The notes beneath the pieces were generated by a model that saw only the letters and a list, made by a program, of their open reading frames with translations, searched no databases and was not told the origin of the DNA. Below are positions 1-10,661 of a stretch of 64,000 nt of DNA, piece by piece; position 1 is the stretch's first letter, and each line of letters begins with the position of its first letter. The position numbers and the translations under genes were made by a program. The stretch is from Larix kaempferi (taxonomy: Eukaryota; Streptophyta; Pinopsida; Pinales; Pinaceae): the NCBI GenBank assembly GCA_027924585.1, contig BSBM01000994.1:7509001-7573000 (forward strand), read 5' to 3'.

Positions 1-737
1 CACTAGATTGAGTATCAAAATCTTCTTTCCTTTTATTTTCTTCCTCTTCTCTCTATTATGTTTTTTCTTGTTCCTTTCGGGCCACTTATATTCTCCTTTG
101 ATCCTCTTCTATTTTTCTTGATTTCTTCTATATCTCTTCTTCTTAAGTTTCTTTTTTATTCTTTGCTTATTATGTTGCTTTATATTTTGAAGTACTAGCT
201 TTTCCATTTCCTTGACTCTCCACCAATTCACCAATAGTTTTATCTCTTCTTAGAAACACTCCTTTTAAGGCACAAAATTCATATGAGTATGGCCAATTGA
301 GTCTCAAGGAAAGGAAATGGTTAAGAAATTTATTCTTGCTATCATTCCTTCAGAATATATTGATGCTAAAATGAAATGCATTTATGCCTTGAAGTATCTT
401 GTTAGTATCCTTTGCATGTATAATCCTATATGCACAAATGATAAGCGAAAAAGGGGGCCATGAATCTTTCTTATCTTTTTCCAATGTTTCTCCTATCCCA
501 CTAACATAAGTTTGATGCATGATCTCCTACAGTACCACTTTGTTGTTGATGCATCTAGGGAAAATATCAGGGGGTTGGGTACAATCATATATCCACATAT
601 ATGTCCCTTATTCTATTAGAAATCAATCCCCCAACTTAGTCACTTCTTCCATAACACTATTAGACATAAACTTCACAGGATCCTTATGAATCATCCCATA
701 GAGAGGAATTATAAATTCTTCCAAAATATTCTGATAA
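1..737. other. AT-rich intergenic DNA, no gene seen
   Basis: No open frame, repeat unit or transposon protein could be recognised on either strand. The beginning is T/C-rich on the plus strand. Probably decayed repeat sequence upstream of the CACTA-like terminus that starts at 738. Confidence 0.5.
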
Positions 738-1150
738 CACTAGTACAAAATGGATAATCAGTAACTAAAAAACAACCAAAATTTGGATATAAACACCTAT
801 TTTTTAAGCAACGACCATTGGTAACAAATTAGCAGTCTCTTTTAACCCAACTAATTTAGTTGTATATAAATTAGTCATTAATTCATTGAATTGATTCATC
901 ATATGGTAATATATTTACTCATTTATTTGGTCTTAATTGTCACTATTTTGTAGTATATTTAGTCATTTATTTGGTCATTAATTGCCACCATTTTTAGTAG
1001 TACATTTACTATTTTACTTAGTCATTAATTGTTTTCACCTTGTAGCATATTTATTAGTTTATTTAGTCATAATTTTTTATCATTTTTACTCGTATATTTA
1101 GTCACATTATAAATCACTATACAGGTAGTATAATCCTAGTCACTTATAAC
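738..1150. mobile_element. CACTA-like transposon terminus with subterminal repeats
   Basis: Position 738 begins CACTAGTACAAAA, which matches the CACTA plus A-rich form of terminal inverted repeat usual for plant En/Spm (CACTA) transposons. The next 400 bp repeat variants of TTAGTCATTAATT and TAGTCATTTATTTGG several times, as expected of the subterminal motifs that bind CACTA transposase. The preceding TAA could be the 3-bp target duplication. I did not find the matching opposite terminus, and no TNPD-type transposase is recognisable downstream, so the element may be truncated or interrupted. Known: CACTA families carry such subterminal repeats. Inferred: membership from the terminus alone. 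Confidence 0.5.
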
Positions 1151-2699
1151 ATGACTAAAATAATAATATCTCTGGTTTAGTAGTTTCATATTCATTATAT
1201 TCATTACTAATTTAATAGTTTTATATTCATTTTATTCTCTTTAATCATTATTATTCAATATAAATTAATTTGATGTAAATAATTTTAAAATTTCATACAA
1301 TATTGATGTTGATCTATTAATATCAATGAAACAAATTAAAGATACATAGCATTGAACAATACATAGCAGTTAAACCAATAAAGATACATAGCATTTGAAC
1401 AAATATTGTACATTTTGAACATATAACATTATAAAATCTCCAATCCATAGTACAACTATTTCAATATTCTTTCAAAGAGTTAGAAAACACTTAAACAAAA
1501 AAAAGTGGCTAGATAACTATGCATTCAAACAAAAACTTATACTTGAGAAAACACAATAAGAATGATGTTTTTATTATAATTATAACATCTTATGACATTC
1601 TCTTCCTTTATCCAACATAACAATTCAATTGACAAGAATGATGTAGATCTTTTAATGCATCTCAATGTTTTGAATCCATGCAAATCCAACAAGCATATGC
1701 AAGCTATTGATACAAGCTTGGAGAATATCAATGGCCATTAAAATCTATCAATTTATGTATTCCATGCAAGAACATTTGGATTGTTCTCCCAGTCTATATA
1801 GACAAAACTTCGTAAATGGGCAATTACCAATGGAGTCACAACCAAGAATATCTTTGTACTCTCTTGTAATCAAGAATTTATCTTATACTTTCCCATCTAA
1901 ACTTGCCTTGTACTCAAACAACAATGTTGAATGGTTTTTCAAGTCCAACAGGAATCCATCCTTCTCTTATACTCTTCCATAACCTTATCTATAAAATTTA
2001 ATCTCCATATTACCTATAATATATACCAAGTACATGAAACATGCACTTATTACATTCTAGTATGAACAACCACACCATCATAATTAGCCAAATCTAATTT
2101 TCTTCGATCACTAATCCATGCATCAACCTTGAATTGATCTTTAGAAACTCCTACAATAAAAAAAGTATAAGCATGTACTTAGATTCAAGACCTATGGAGT
2201 TTCTAATCTATAATGCATTTCCATGCCTATAACATCAACGAATGTAATATCAACTCCATTGCTAACAAGTATTTATCATTCAAGCAATCCATGATGTGCA
2301 CCGATTCAATAAGATACAATGGAAGCTCAGAACATGGTGTGATAATTTTTTGTTCTTTATTATCTACCTTACAAACTTCCCCATTCATTAACTATTCACA
2401 TTCTATGAAGCATAATGTAGAATATTTTCTACCCAATTAAAAAAAAAGGCAATAACCCCATTCAAATTTGAACTTCTTTTATGTTATGCTTCTCTTACTA
2501 TTATATGCTAACTTATTTATATCATTCTTTCTAAAATCAATGCTTTGAATGTATTGGTCAATATTCTACATGTAAACACACAAAAAAATTAGATCATATA
2601 ACTGGGGATTTTGAGTTTCTAAAATATATAAACCAATATATACAACTAAAAACACTTTCAAATGTTAATAAAATACATGGAAATAGGAGAGGAATGGAA
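1151..2699. other. Intergenic, no recognisable gene
   Basis: AT-rich sequence with only short chance frames (for example plus-strand frames near 1707-1982 and 2213-2440) that show no family motif and no codon conservation. It may be internal sequence of the CACTA-like element that starts at 738. Confidence 0.5.
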
Positions 2700-4050
2700 T
2701 TTACCTTTAGCCATTGCGATAGTGGCATGGATCCCACCCTGCACACTCTTGAGAAGAGTATCTTAGTAATTAGCACCAGACCACTTCTAGTCGGAGAGAG
2801 TGTCAACCCCATTCATCCTTTGCTATCTTTGAATCTATTGGACATAAGCCAACATGCCCCTCATAAATGGACCATAAAATTTTACATATGTTTTCCATAT
2901 CTCCAGTAGGTGTTTTTGGAATTCTCATAGCAAGTTGTACTTGCATGGCTCTATCGTATATGAGTACTTTCCTACAAATCAAGATCTTAATATGGGTAAG
3001 AAAGTAACTACTATTGCTTTATGGAATAATGACTTAGTAGGAAGTTGCCCTTATCTTTAGGCCATTCATTCCCTTGAGGAACACTCCTACTTATCCAAAA
3101 GACAAAATATTAATAAATGAGTTTCCAAACTCCTACCTTTAATAGCCTACTAAAGGTTTGAAACATGTTATATTGTTTAGACCAATCCAACTACATAATT
3201 GTATTCCTTTGGATGATCCACACATATGATTCATACAAAACGGAACAGTCTTACTTCGACAAAAGATAAAATATTCATAAATGAGTTTCCAAATTCCTAC
3301 TTTTGCTAGCCTGCTGAAGGGTATCGAGAAAGAGGGTATCTTGAAGGAAGATATACTTGAGGGGGGTAATTATGTGTTGGATAACCATATGGATATGGAT
3401 TGTGGATATGTAGGCTATCCATATGTAGCTTGGGAAGGATAGGAACGAGCATATACAACAAGTGGTGGGACACCCTAGTCAATGAAAAACATGTGTTGCA
3501 TACCAAGTGCTTGCATCACCCTTTCAACTGATCCAAACATTCCATCATGCTTGTCCAATTCAACTTTGTGTTGTGTCTATAGAGTGGAAATCAAAGGACC
3601 AATTAAACACAATTGCTAGAGAAAAATGTGGGAAATATTTTTTTCACCAGCTATTTAATGGTGTACATACTTGCATGCATGCACAACCCTGCATAATAGA
3701 TTATAAATTTCCAATTAGATTTACAACAGTGATGAGAGATAGTAGGATTTAGAAGATGATATAATTAACCAAGAACCAAAATACAATTTTAAATATATTG
3801 CAAGACTTGATGATGCATAATAATTTATCCTTGACTAACATATAATGAACAATTGGTGAAAAAATCAAGGAATCTATGCATGTTGTCATTCAAATTTAAA
3901 CATGCATGTAGTAAAAACCATCCCATAAACAATTTAAAAAATTTGAGGCAGCTTCAAGTTCATCATTGCCAACAATACATGCAATAATAGAGAAGATACA
4001 AGCCAATTGTTGGAGGAAAATCATGAATCCATACAATCACATCATATTGT
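2700..4050. repeat. Direct duplication, copy 1
   Basis: This segment is repeated at about 4080-5350 in the same orientation, and the tail of copy 2 continues at 27615-27694 beyond the nested retrotransposon. Matching landmarks are the ATGGATCCCACCCTGCACAC block (2727 and 4107), the GTATCGAG/GTAGCCAA area (about 3320 and 4700), the AACAATTGGTGAAAAAATCA block (3847 and 5231), and the AACAATACATGCAATAATA block (3971 and 27630). The copies differ by many substitutions and small indels, so the duplication is old. Copy 1 carries a donor-like GTAAAT at the edge of the coding-like block described for the minus strand. Confidence 0.85.
2702..3510 (-). pseudogene. Degenerate minus-strand exon remnants, copy 1 (unknown protein)
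   Basis: Two blocks read on the minus strand parallel the better preserved copy at 4072-4950. The block at 2702-2930 has frameshifts and stops, and ends at a plausible splice donor (GTAAATTCC on the minus strand near 2700). The block at about 3290-3510 encodes a proline/tyrosine-rich stretch. I do not recognise the family. Since both copies keep similar peptide residues in the same order, a real coding exon pair probably existed before the duplication. It could be the second gene of a DNA transposon or an anonymous host gene. Confidence 0.35.
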
Positions 4051-4071
4051 ATATGGTTTATGACATCTAAG

Positions 4072-4950
4072 TCAATTTAACATGATCCATGCCATTGTGA
4101 CAATAACATGGATCCCACCCTGCACACCCTTGAGAAAAGTATCATAATAATTAGCACCAGACCACTTTTGGTGGGAGATATTGTCAACCCCATTCATCCC
4201 TTGCTCTCTTTGAATCTGTTGGACATAAGCCAGCGTGCCCCTCATAATTGGACCATAAAATTTACATATGTTTTTCATATCTCCACTAGGTGTTTCCAGA
4301 ATTCTCATAGCAGGTTGTACTTCCACAACTCTATCATATATGAGTACTTTCATGTAAATCGAGAACTTAATATGGGTAAGAAAGGAACTACTAATGATTT
4401 ATGGCGTAATGAATCGGTAGGAGGTGGACCTTCTCTTGAGGCCATTCATTCCCTTGAGGAACATTCCTACTTAGTCAAAAGACAAAATATTAATAAATGA
4501 GTTTCCAAACTCCTACCTTTAATAGCCCACTGAAGGTTTGAAACATGTTATATTGTTTAGACCAAGCCGGATACATAATTGTATTTCTTTGGCTGAACCA
4601 CACATATGATTCATACAAAAAGGCACAATCTTACTTAGAAAAAAGACAAAATATTCATAAATGAGTTTCCAAACTCCTACTTTTGCTATCCTGCTGAAGG
4701 GTAGCCAAAAAGAGGGTATCCTCAAGGAGGATATCATTGAGGGGGATAATTATGCGTTGGGTAACCATACATATATGGATTTTGGATATGTAGGCCATCC
4801 ATATGCATATTGGGAAGGATAGGAAGGAGCATATGAAACAAGAGGTGAGATACCCCAGTCAATGCAAAACATGTGTTGCATACTAGTTGGTGCTTGCATA
4901 ACCCTTTCAACCAATCCAAACTTGCCATCATACTTTCCCAATTCAACTTT
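4072..4950 (-). pseudogene. Minus-strand exon remnants, copy 2 (unknown protein)
   Basis: A 93-codon open stretch (4072-4353) and a 63-codon open stretch (4750-4941) lie on the minus strand in the second copy of the duplication. The first contains [12 protein letters not shown] and [13 protein letters not shown]; the second contains SYAPSYPSQYAYG, rich in Tyr and Pro. Equivalent but more damaged frames exist in copy 1, and comparison of the two suggests protein-level similarity, including a shared CDWG/IDWG-P block. No domain is recognised. The intervening sequence may be an intron. No start codon or complete gene can be proposed. Confidence 0.35.
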
Positions 4951-5350
4951 GTGTTGTGTCTACAAAGTGGAAATCAAAGGACCAATTAAACATAATTGAT
5001 ATAGACAAATGTGAGAAAGAATGTTTTTCACCAGTTATTTAATGGTGTACATCCCTGCATGCATGCACAAACCTTGCATAACAGATTATAAATTTCCAAT
5101 TCAATTTACAATAGTGATGAGAGATACTAAGAGTTATAAGATGATATAGTTAACCAAGAACCAAAATACCATTTTAAATACATTGCAAGACTTGATGATG
5201 CATAACACTTTCTCCTTGACTAACATATAATGAACAATTGGTGAAAAAATCAAGGAATCTATGCATGTTATCATTCATATTTAAACATGCATGTAGTAAA
5301 ACCATATCATAAACAATTTAACAAATTTGAGACTACTTCAAGTTCATCAC
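4080..5350. repeat. Direct duplication, copy 2 (split by the retrotransposon nest)
   Basis: Second copy of the 1.3-kb duplication, same orientation as copy 1. It stops at 5350 and its last roughly 80 bp are found at 27615-27694. The split coincides exactly with the 5-bp ATCAC target-site duplication of element A (5346-5350 and 27615-27619). The unbroken copy 1 is therefore an internal record of the pre-insertion site. Confidence 0.85.
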
Positions 5351-6042
5351 TGTTGGAATAGTTAATTCTTCCTACAATTTATTTATTTACATAAGATGCA
5401 TTAATTAATCACTTGTTGGTTAATTCTATGTAATAAATGAGGAAATTGCCATTGTGTGGACCACAAGGCAACATGGGAGGATAAGAATACATCCAAGGTG
5501 TGATCTACCAGTCATCTAGGCCACTTGGGAGATTTCTTAATTGTTTTTAGATCAGAATTAGGAGGAAGGGCGCATTCCGAGTTTTAGAGCTTTTTTACTG
5601 CTTTTTCTCTATGGGGAAAAGCTAGTCTACCTAGGAAACTATTTTTTACACCAAAAACTTTCCTTAATGTTTTTCCACCCAAATTTCATATTTGGAATTT
5701 TTTTGTCTATATTTCACCTTTAGCTCACTAATTTAGCAATTCATGAGCTTTTGGGCTGATTTGGAAAGTCAACTTGCCACCTAGGGGGGATGGGCATATT
5801 TAGCAAGTCTGTTTAAGTGGAGATTCTTTTGGCATCTTCAGCCATTCGAATTACTGATGTAAATTTATTTAACAGCATCCTATTACTGATATATGGTTGG
5901 CTGATGTATTTTTATCATGAGAAGTTAATACAGAAATCATCTCTTGTGCATAATCTTTGTGTCTTTGACTAGTTGTGTGAGATTTTTCTTATGTGATTGT
6001 GTAATTTCTTGAATAGTTATTGGATGTGAACTGATTTTCACA
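5351..6042 (+). repeat. Element A 5' LTR
   Basis: 692 bp, begins TGTTGGAATAG and ends TTTTCACA, giving TG...CA termini. Its partner is 26919-27614 (696 bp). The upstream ATCAC at 5346-5350 is the target duplication. Confidence 0.95.
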
Positions 6043-6055
6043 TGGTATCAGAGCC
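6043..6055 (+). promoter_or_regulatory. Element A primer-binding site
   Basis: TGGTATCAGAGCC starts immediately after the 5' LTR and is complementary to the 3' end of plant initiator tRNA-Met, the usual primer for copia minus-strand DNA synthesis. Confidence 0.9.
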
Positions 6056-6215
6056 ATAAAGATATTCCTTTCATCTATTGATTGTCTTGTAGGATCCAAT
6101 AGCCTCAGGAAGGGCGCATTGATCAATTCACCGGGTGAATTCTATTATCTGCAGGGCGCATTTTGGAATCTAGAAGTGATCTAAAATCAGTCAATAAGTT
6201 TATTTCAGAGTAGCA

Positions 6216-8569
6216 ATGGATCACACACAGTAGATCATCCTCACTCCTTTCAATTACTTTGATTGGAAAGCACAGATGGAGATTCTACTAAGGAGCAAAG
6301 GGCTCTACAGGGTGACCATGGCAACTGAAGCTAAGCCAACCTGAGTAGTAGAGAAATCAAAATGGCATAATCGAAGGGATAAAGCCTATGGGCTGATATG
6401 TCTCACTACATCCAGAGAACTCTTATTTCATCTTGATGGTCTCACTTCGCCCAATGAAGTATGGCTGAAACTTCAAGAATTGTTCAGGAAAACCGATGAA
6501 TTGAGAGGCCACCAATTGGATAACGAGCTAGTCTCTTTGAGCCCATAAAATTTTGATAATATATAGGATTTTTTCTCCAAGTTTAAATCTCTTGTATTGC
6601 AATTGAAGCAATTTGGTATTGACAAGAAATATGAGCAATTAGTTTTGGCCATTCTCTCCAAGCTTGGCCCTGACTATTCAATCTTTGTCTCGACCTTCCA
6701 TTCCACCCGGAAAGCAATTAAAAATTGGAAGAGCCCGACACTTTCATAATTCATGGAGTCTTTGACACAAGAACAAGACAAATTGGTCTTGATGGGAGCC
6801 ATTGAAAATCCATCCAAATACCACTGTCTAAATGTTGGAGATTCAAGAGGTTCGAAAGGAAAGAAGAAGGGCAATTTCAAGAAGCCCACCGGTGAGAGGA
6901 AAGACAAGCAGATTTCAAATGGAGAGACATCCAACTTCAAGAAGAATCTGAACAAGAAGAATGAGAGGACAAAGTGCAATTATTGCAGCAAGGGCTTTCA
7001 TCCTGAAATCTCTTGCATGAAGAAAACCATTAATCAATTGACTTCACTCTTGGAGAAAGCCAACATTCCTCTTCTAGAGAGCGCAAGGAGGAAGGATGGA
7101 GGACAAAATTCCGATGATAAAGAGAGAGTTCATGCATTGATGACCATCACATCAAAATATTCATCATTCATCATTGATTCCAGAGCTTCAAGAAACATGG
7201 TGTCTGCAAGTAAGTATTTTACTTCACTTGACTCTTCCAGTGGTCTGGATATTGTATTGGGAGACAATTTTGAAACTTCTAGCAAAGGAAAAGGTAGCAT
7301 AGATCTCGAGTTTGGGTAATTTAATAATGTTTTATATGTCCCTGGACTTGCTGCAAACCTACTATCAGTCTATCAGATGACCCATACAGGGCTGCCCAAG
7401 AGAGTAACCTTTACCCCCAAAAATGTTGAGATAGCAGAAATTTCAATAAGAAAAATTATTGCATTTGGTACTGCTGATCATTGTTCTAGAATTTATAAGT
7501 TTTCTCATTTTGTGCCAAACCCCTCACCTTCTTCTCTATTAACCCATTCCAATGAGTCCAGCAAGCTATGGCATGAAATATTTTTCCACCTAAACTACAA
7601 ATACATTTTGCAACTTCATGAGAAAGAGATGGTCATAGGGCTTCCCAATATCAAATTTTCCAAAGGTGTCTGTAAATCTTGCATCCTAGGAAAACACCGT
7701 GAGCACAAGTATGGGAGATCCACCACTAAGAGAACCACTTCACCATTGGAACTCATACACACTGACATATCAGGTCCATTCCCTCATGAGTCATTGAATC
7801 ATGCAAAATATATTCTCACATTCATAGATGATTTCAGTAAGTATTGTTGGATTTATTTCATCAAGCTAAAATCAGAATTTTTTGGGTTATTCAAGTTATT
7901 CAAGGCCTGAATTGAGAATCAGTCTAGTAGGCATATAAAAGTTATAAGGTCTAATAATGGTGGTGAATATTTGAAATCATAGTTTCAACAATTTTGTGCT
8001 TCTTCAGGCATACAGATGCAACATATAGCTCCATATACACCTCAGCAAAATGGGGTTGTTGAGAGGAAAAATAGATCTCTAAAGGAGATGGCCACTTGCA
8101 TGCTTGAGGCAAAGTAATTGTCTCCAAATCCATGGGATAAGGCAATAAATTGTGCCACTTACATTCAGAATAGAGTGCCACACAAATATCTCAAAGGTAT
8201 CACTCCTTTCGAGGCTTGGATAGGTCACAAACCTGACATCTCTCGTTTTAGGACTTTTGGCTCAAAGGCTTGGGCTAGGATTCCACTTGAGAAGAGGAGG
8301 GCTAAGCAGCCCCAAATCCAACCATGTTTATTTGTTGTATATTCATAGGAATCCAAAGGTTATAAGTTGTTGAACATGACCACTCACAAAGCATTCATCG
8401 AAAGAAGTGTGTAATTTGAGGAAGAGCCCTCTTAGAGCGCTGAAATTGGAGAAGCATCTTCACCACCGTCTGAAGAAGAAGTAAGTGATGTTCTTGATGT
8501 TTTTTATTCTGATATTTATGATGATGAGGATCATTTCATTGTAGATGCTAACTCACCTACAAGGCCTAA
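6216..8569 (+). pseudogene. Element A gag-protease-integrase (5' part of polyprotein, stops)
   Basis: One continuous reading frame from an ATG at 6216 to the B insertion point at 8569, broken by about 12 stop codons, most of them TAG or TAA where CAG or CAA is likely. Seen in order: gag N-terminal region (about 6216-6750), a zinc-knuckle-like CNYC...H...C (about 6976-7020), a protease region with a DSRAS active-site-like motif (about 7177), a GAG-pre-integrase block containing SKLWHEIFFHLN (about 7560), and an integrase core with HTDISGPF, FIDDFSKYCW and TPQQNGVVERKNR. The integrase DDE residues can be followed through these motifs. The frame continues in phase at 25249 after excision of B, so this is the first half of a split polyprotein. 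Not functional. Confidence 0.9.
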
Positions 8570-9163
8570 TGTTGATGTATATGTAACTTCAGAATGTATT
8601 TCACCCATGTATTTCATCTATGTATACTGTACTCCTATAGAGATGTTATTATTCCTCTATACGGAAGTGTCGTCATTTGTATTGAGAAGTGTCACAAGTG
8701 TCATAACTTGCCGATGGGTTATTAGACCACCATGTGTGGGGTCGGTCCTGATTAAGTTAACATTGGGTTATTGTACTAAGCTAGACAAGTCGGCCCCATA
8801 AGTTTATTGGGCAGTCAGGACAAGTATAAATAGAGATCTCCCGATCTCTATTTGGATCACTTCATAACTCACTCTTCCATCACTCGTAAAGTGGAGCACA
8901 TGTGAGGAGGAGGATCAGTTGGTAGGAGGAGTCTATCTCTGTGTACTTTGGTTGTACTATTGCTCTATCTATCTATGAGGAAGTTGTGGGGTTTTTCACC
9001 TTAGGGTTTTCCCCACGGAAACTCTGTGTGTCTATTGTCTCTTATGTTTGCATATTATGATGATTTATATGCTTGCTATGATTGATATGCATTGATATAC
9101 TGTATATGTTATTCTCTCAGTAAAGATCCTAGAGTATATTGAATTAATGCTCGAAAATTAACA
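8570..9163 (+). repeat. Element B 5' LTR
   Basis: 594 bp, begins TGTTGATGTATATG and ends AAAATTAACA. A TATA-like TATAAATAGAGATC lies at about 8825. Immediately downstream, CGGTATCAGAGC is the primer-binding site with its first T changed to C. Confidence 0.95.
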
Positions 9164-9739
9164 CGGTATCAGAGCTAACCTGAGAAGAAGACATTGTGCA
9201 GTGGCAGAAACCAGGGTTTCTTGTTTATTGGGTTTCTCTCCACAGATTTTGGAAAAGAAATATGATAGATTGACTCTCCTCAGCAAGGTGAATCTTTCTG
9301 TCCAATAAGAATTCAGTTCTGAGTACTTTCAGTTTTGGCCCTAAAAATTAGGGTTTCCATAAAAATAGGAATTTCTTAAATCTGAAGACATAGGTGGAAT
9401 ATCCTTGAAAAAAATCAAAGTTTAGAGCTTTGGATCAAGATTTGTGGCTGAGTAAATCTCTGGGAAACTCAAACCCTAATTCAGGGTCCTCCCCAGTGAA
9501 CCCGGGAAGACTAAAAAGGCATTTATGAAGGGTGAAGCTTTGCAGATCTCAAATTCTGAATACACCAGGATGATCAGCTCATCAAGGTGCATCTTTCTAT
9601 CCTTTCAGAAAGTTGAAATTCACATTTTGAATTTTTAGGGTTTCTCTGACAAACCCTAATCCGGGACCAAATCCAGTTTTCAGCAAATCAAGTGGTAAGA
9701 CCTAAATCTTTTCTATTTCCATTTGAAGTACTCTTTAAG
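9164..9739 (+). other. Element B leader with primer-binding site
   Basis: The initiator-Met-tRNA primer site CGGTATCAGAGC starts the region. The rest is an untranslated leader rich in AGGGTTT and AAACCCTAAT motifs that shares long similarity with the leader of element C (about 11460-11830). Confidence 0.8.
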
Positions 9740-10052
9740 ATGTCTCACCACACCAAGCTTGAGGATAAGCTTGAAGGGGCTGATAACTTCCGAGCATGGA
9801 AGTATATGATTGGGTTAATCCTAGAAGAAAATGAGTTGGACTCTTACATAAGGGAAGAGGTCCCTGTCCCAAAGGAAAAAGAGGCTAAAGCCCTCCACAA
9901 GAAGAACTTGGTCAAGGAAAAGAGGATCATTGCTGATTCTATCAAGGACCATCTCATCCCACATGTGTCATCTCTAAAGACACCCAAAGAGATGTTTGAT
10001 TCCCTAACCAAGCTATTTGAAGGGAAGAACATAAATCGGAAGATGACCCTGC
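9740..10052 (+). pseudogene. Element B gag, N-terminal part (split by C)
   Basis: Starts at ATG 9740 after the leader. It encodes the N-terminal copia gag region, including DNFRAWKYMIGLILEENELD and a Lys/Glu-rich helix, over 104 codons. Element C enters after 10052. Removing C and one CCTGC copy makes codon 105 (C plus GG from 19399) and the frame continues without shift into the downstream gag part; a single TAG follows shortly after the junction. Known: copia gag forms the virus-like particle. Seen: exact phase restoration. Confidence 0.9.
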
Positions 10053-10661
10053 TGTTGATGTATATGTAACTTCAGAATGTATTTCATATATATATTTATT
10101 GTACCCTTATAGAGATGTGTTATTCCTCTATAAGGAAGTGTCGTCATTTGTATTGACAAGTGTCGCAAGTGTGTTAACTTGCCGATGGGTTATTAGACCA
10201 CCTTGATGGGGTCGGCCCTGTATGAGTCATGTGGGTAAAAGGGTTATTAGACCACCAAGTGTGGGGTCGGCCCGGATTAAGTTAACCATGGGTTAAGCTA
10301 GACATGTAGGCCCCATTAGTTTATTGGGCAGGACAGGACAAGTATAAATAAAGATCGGGAGATCTCTATTTGATCACTCACTACACACACTTCTCTCATT
10401 CGGAAAGTGGCGCACTTGTGAGGAGGAGTCTCTGCTTCTAGGAGAAGACTATCTCTTGTATTTTGGTTGTATCATTGCTCTATCTATCTCTGGGGAAGTT
10501 TTTGGGGTTTTTCACCTTTATGGTTTTCCCCAAGTAAACTTTGTGTCTCTTGTGTGTTTGCATTATTGTGTCCATGATTGATATGCTGTAGATATGTTGT
10601 ACATGTTGTTCTCTCAGTTAATATCCTAGATCAGATTGAAGTAAATTCTGAAAATCTAACA
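10053..10661 (+). repeat. Element C 5' LTR
   Basis: 609 bp, TGTTGATGTATATG to AAAATCTAACA, with GTATAAATAAAGATC as TATA-like promoter at about 10343. Equal in length to the 3' LTR. Confidence 0.95.

Noticed and set aside
4072-4353. Functional standalone protein gene
   Set aside because: No start context, partner exon or homologue is recognised and the duplicate copy is broken; kept only as an exon remnant.
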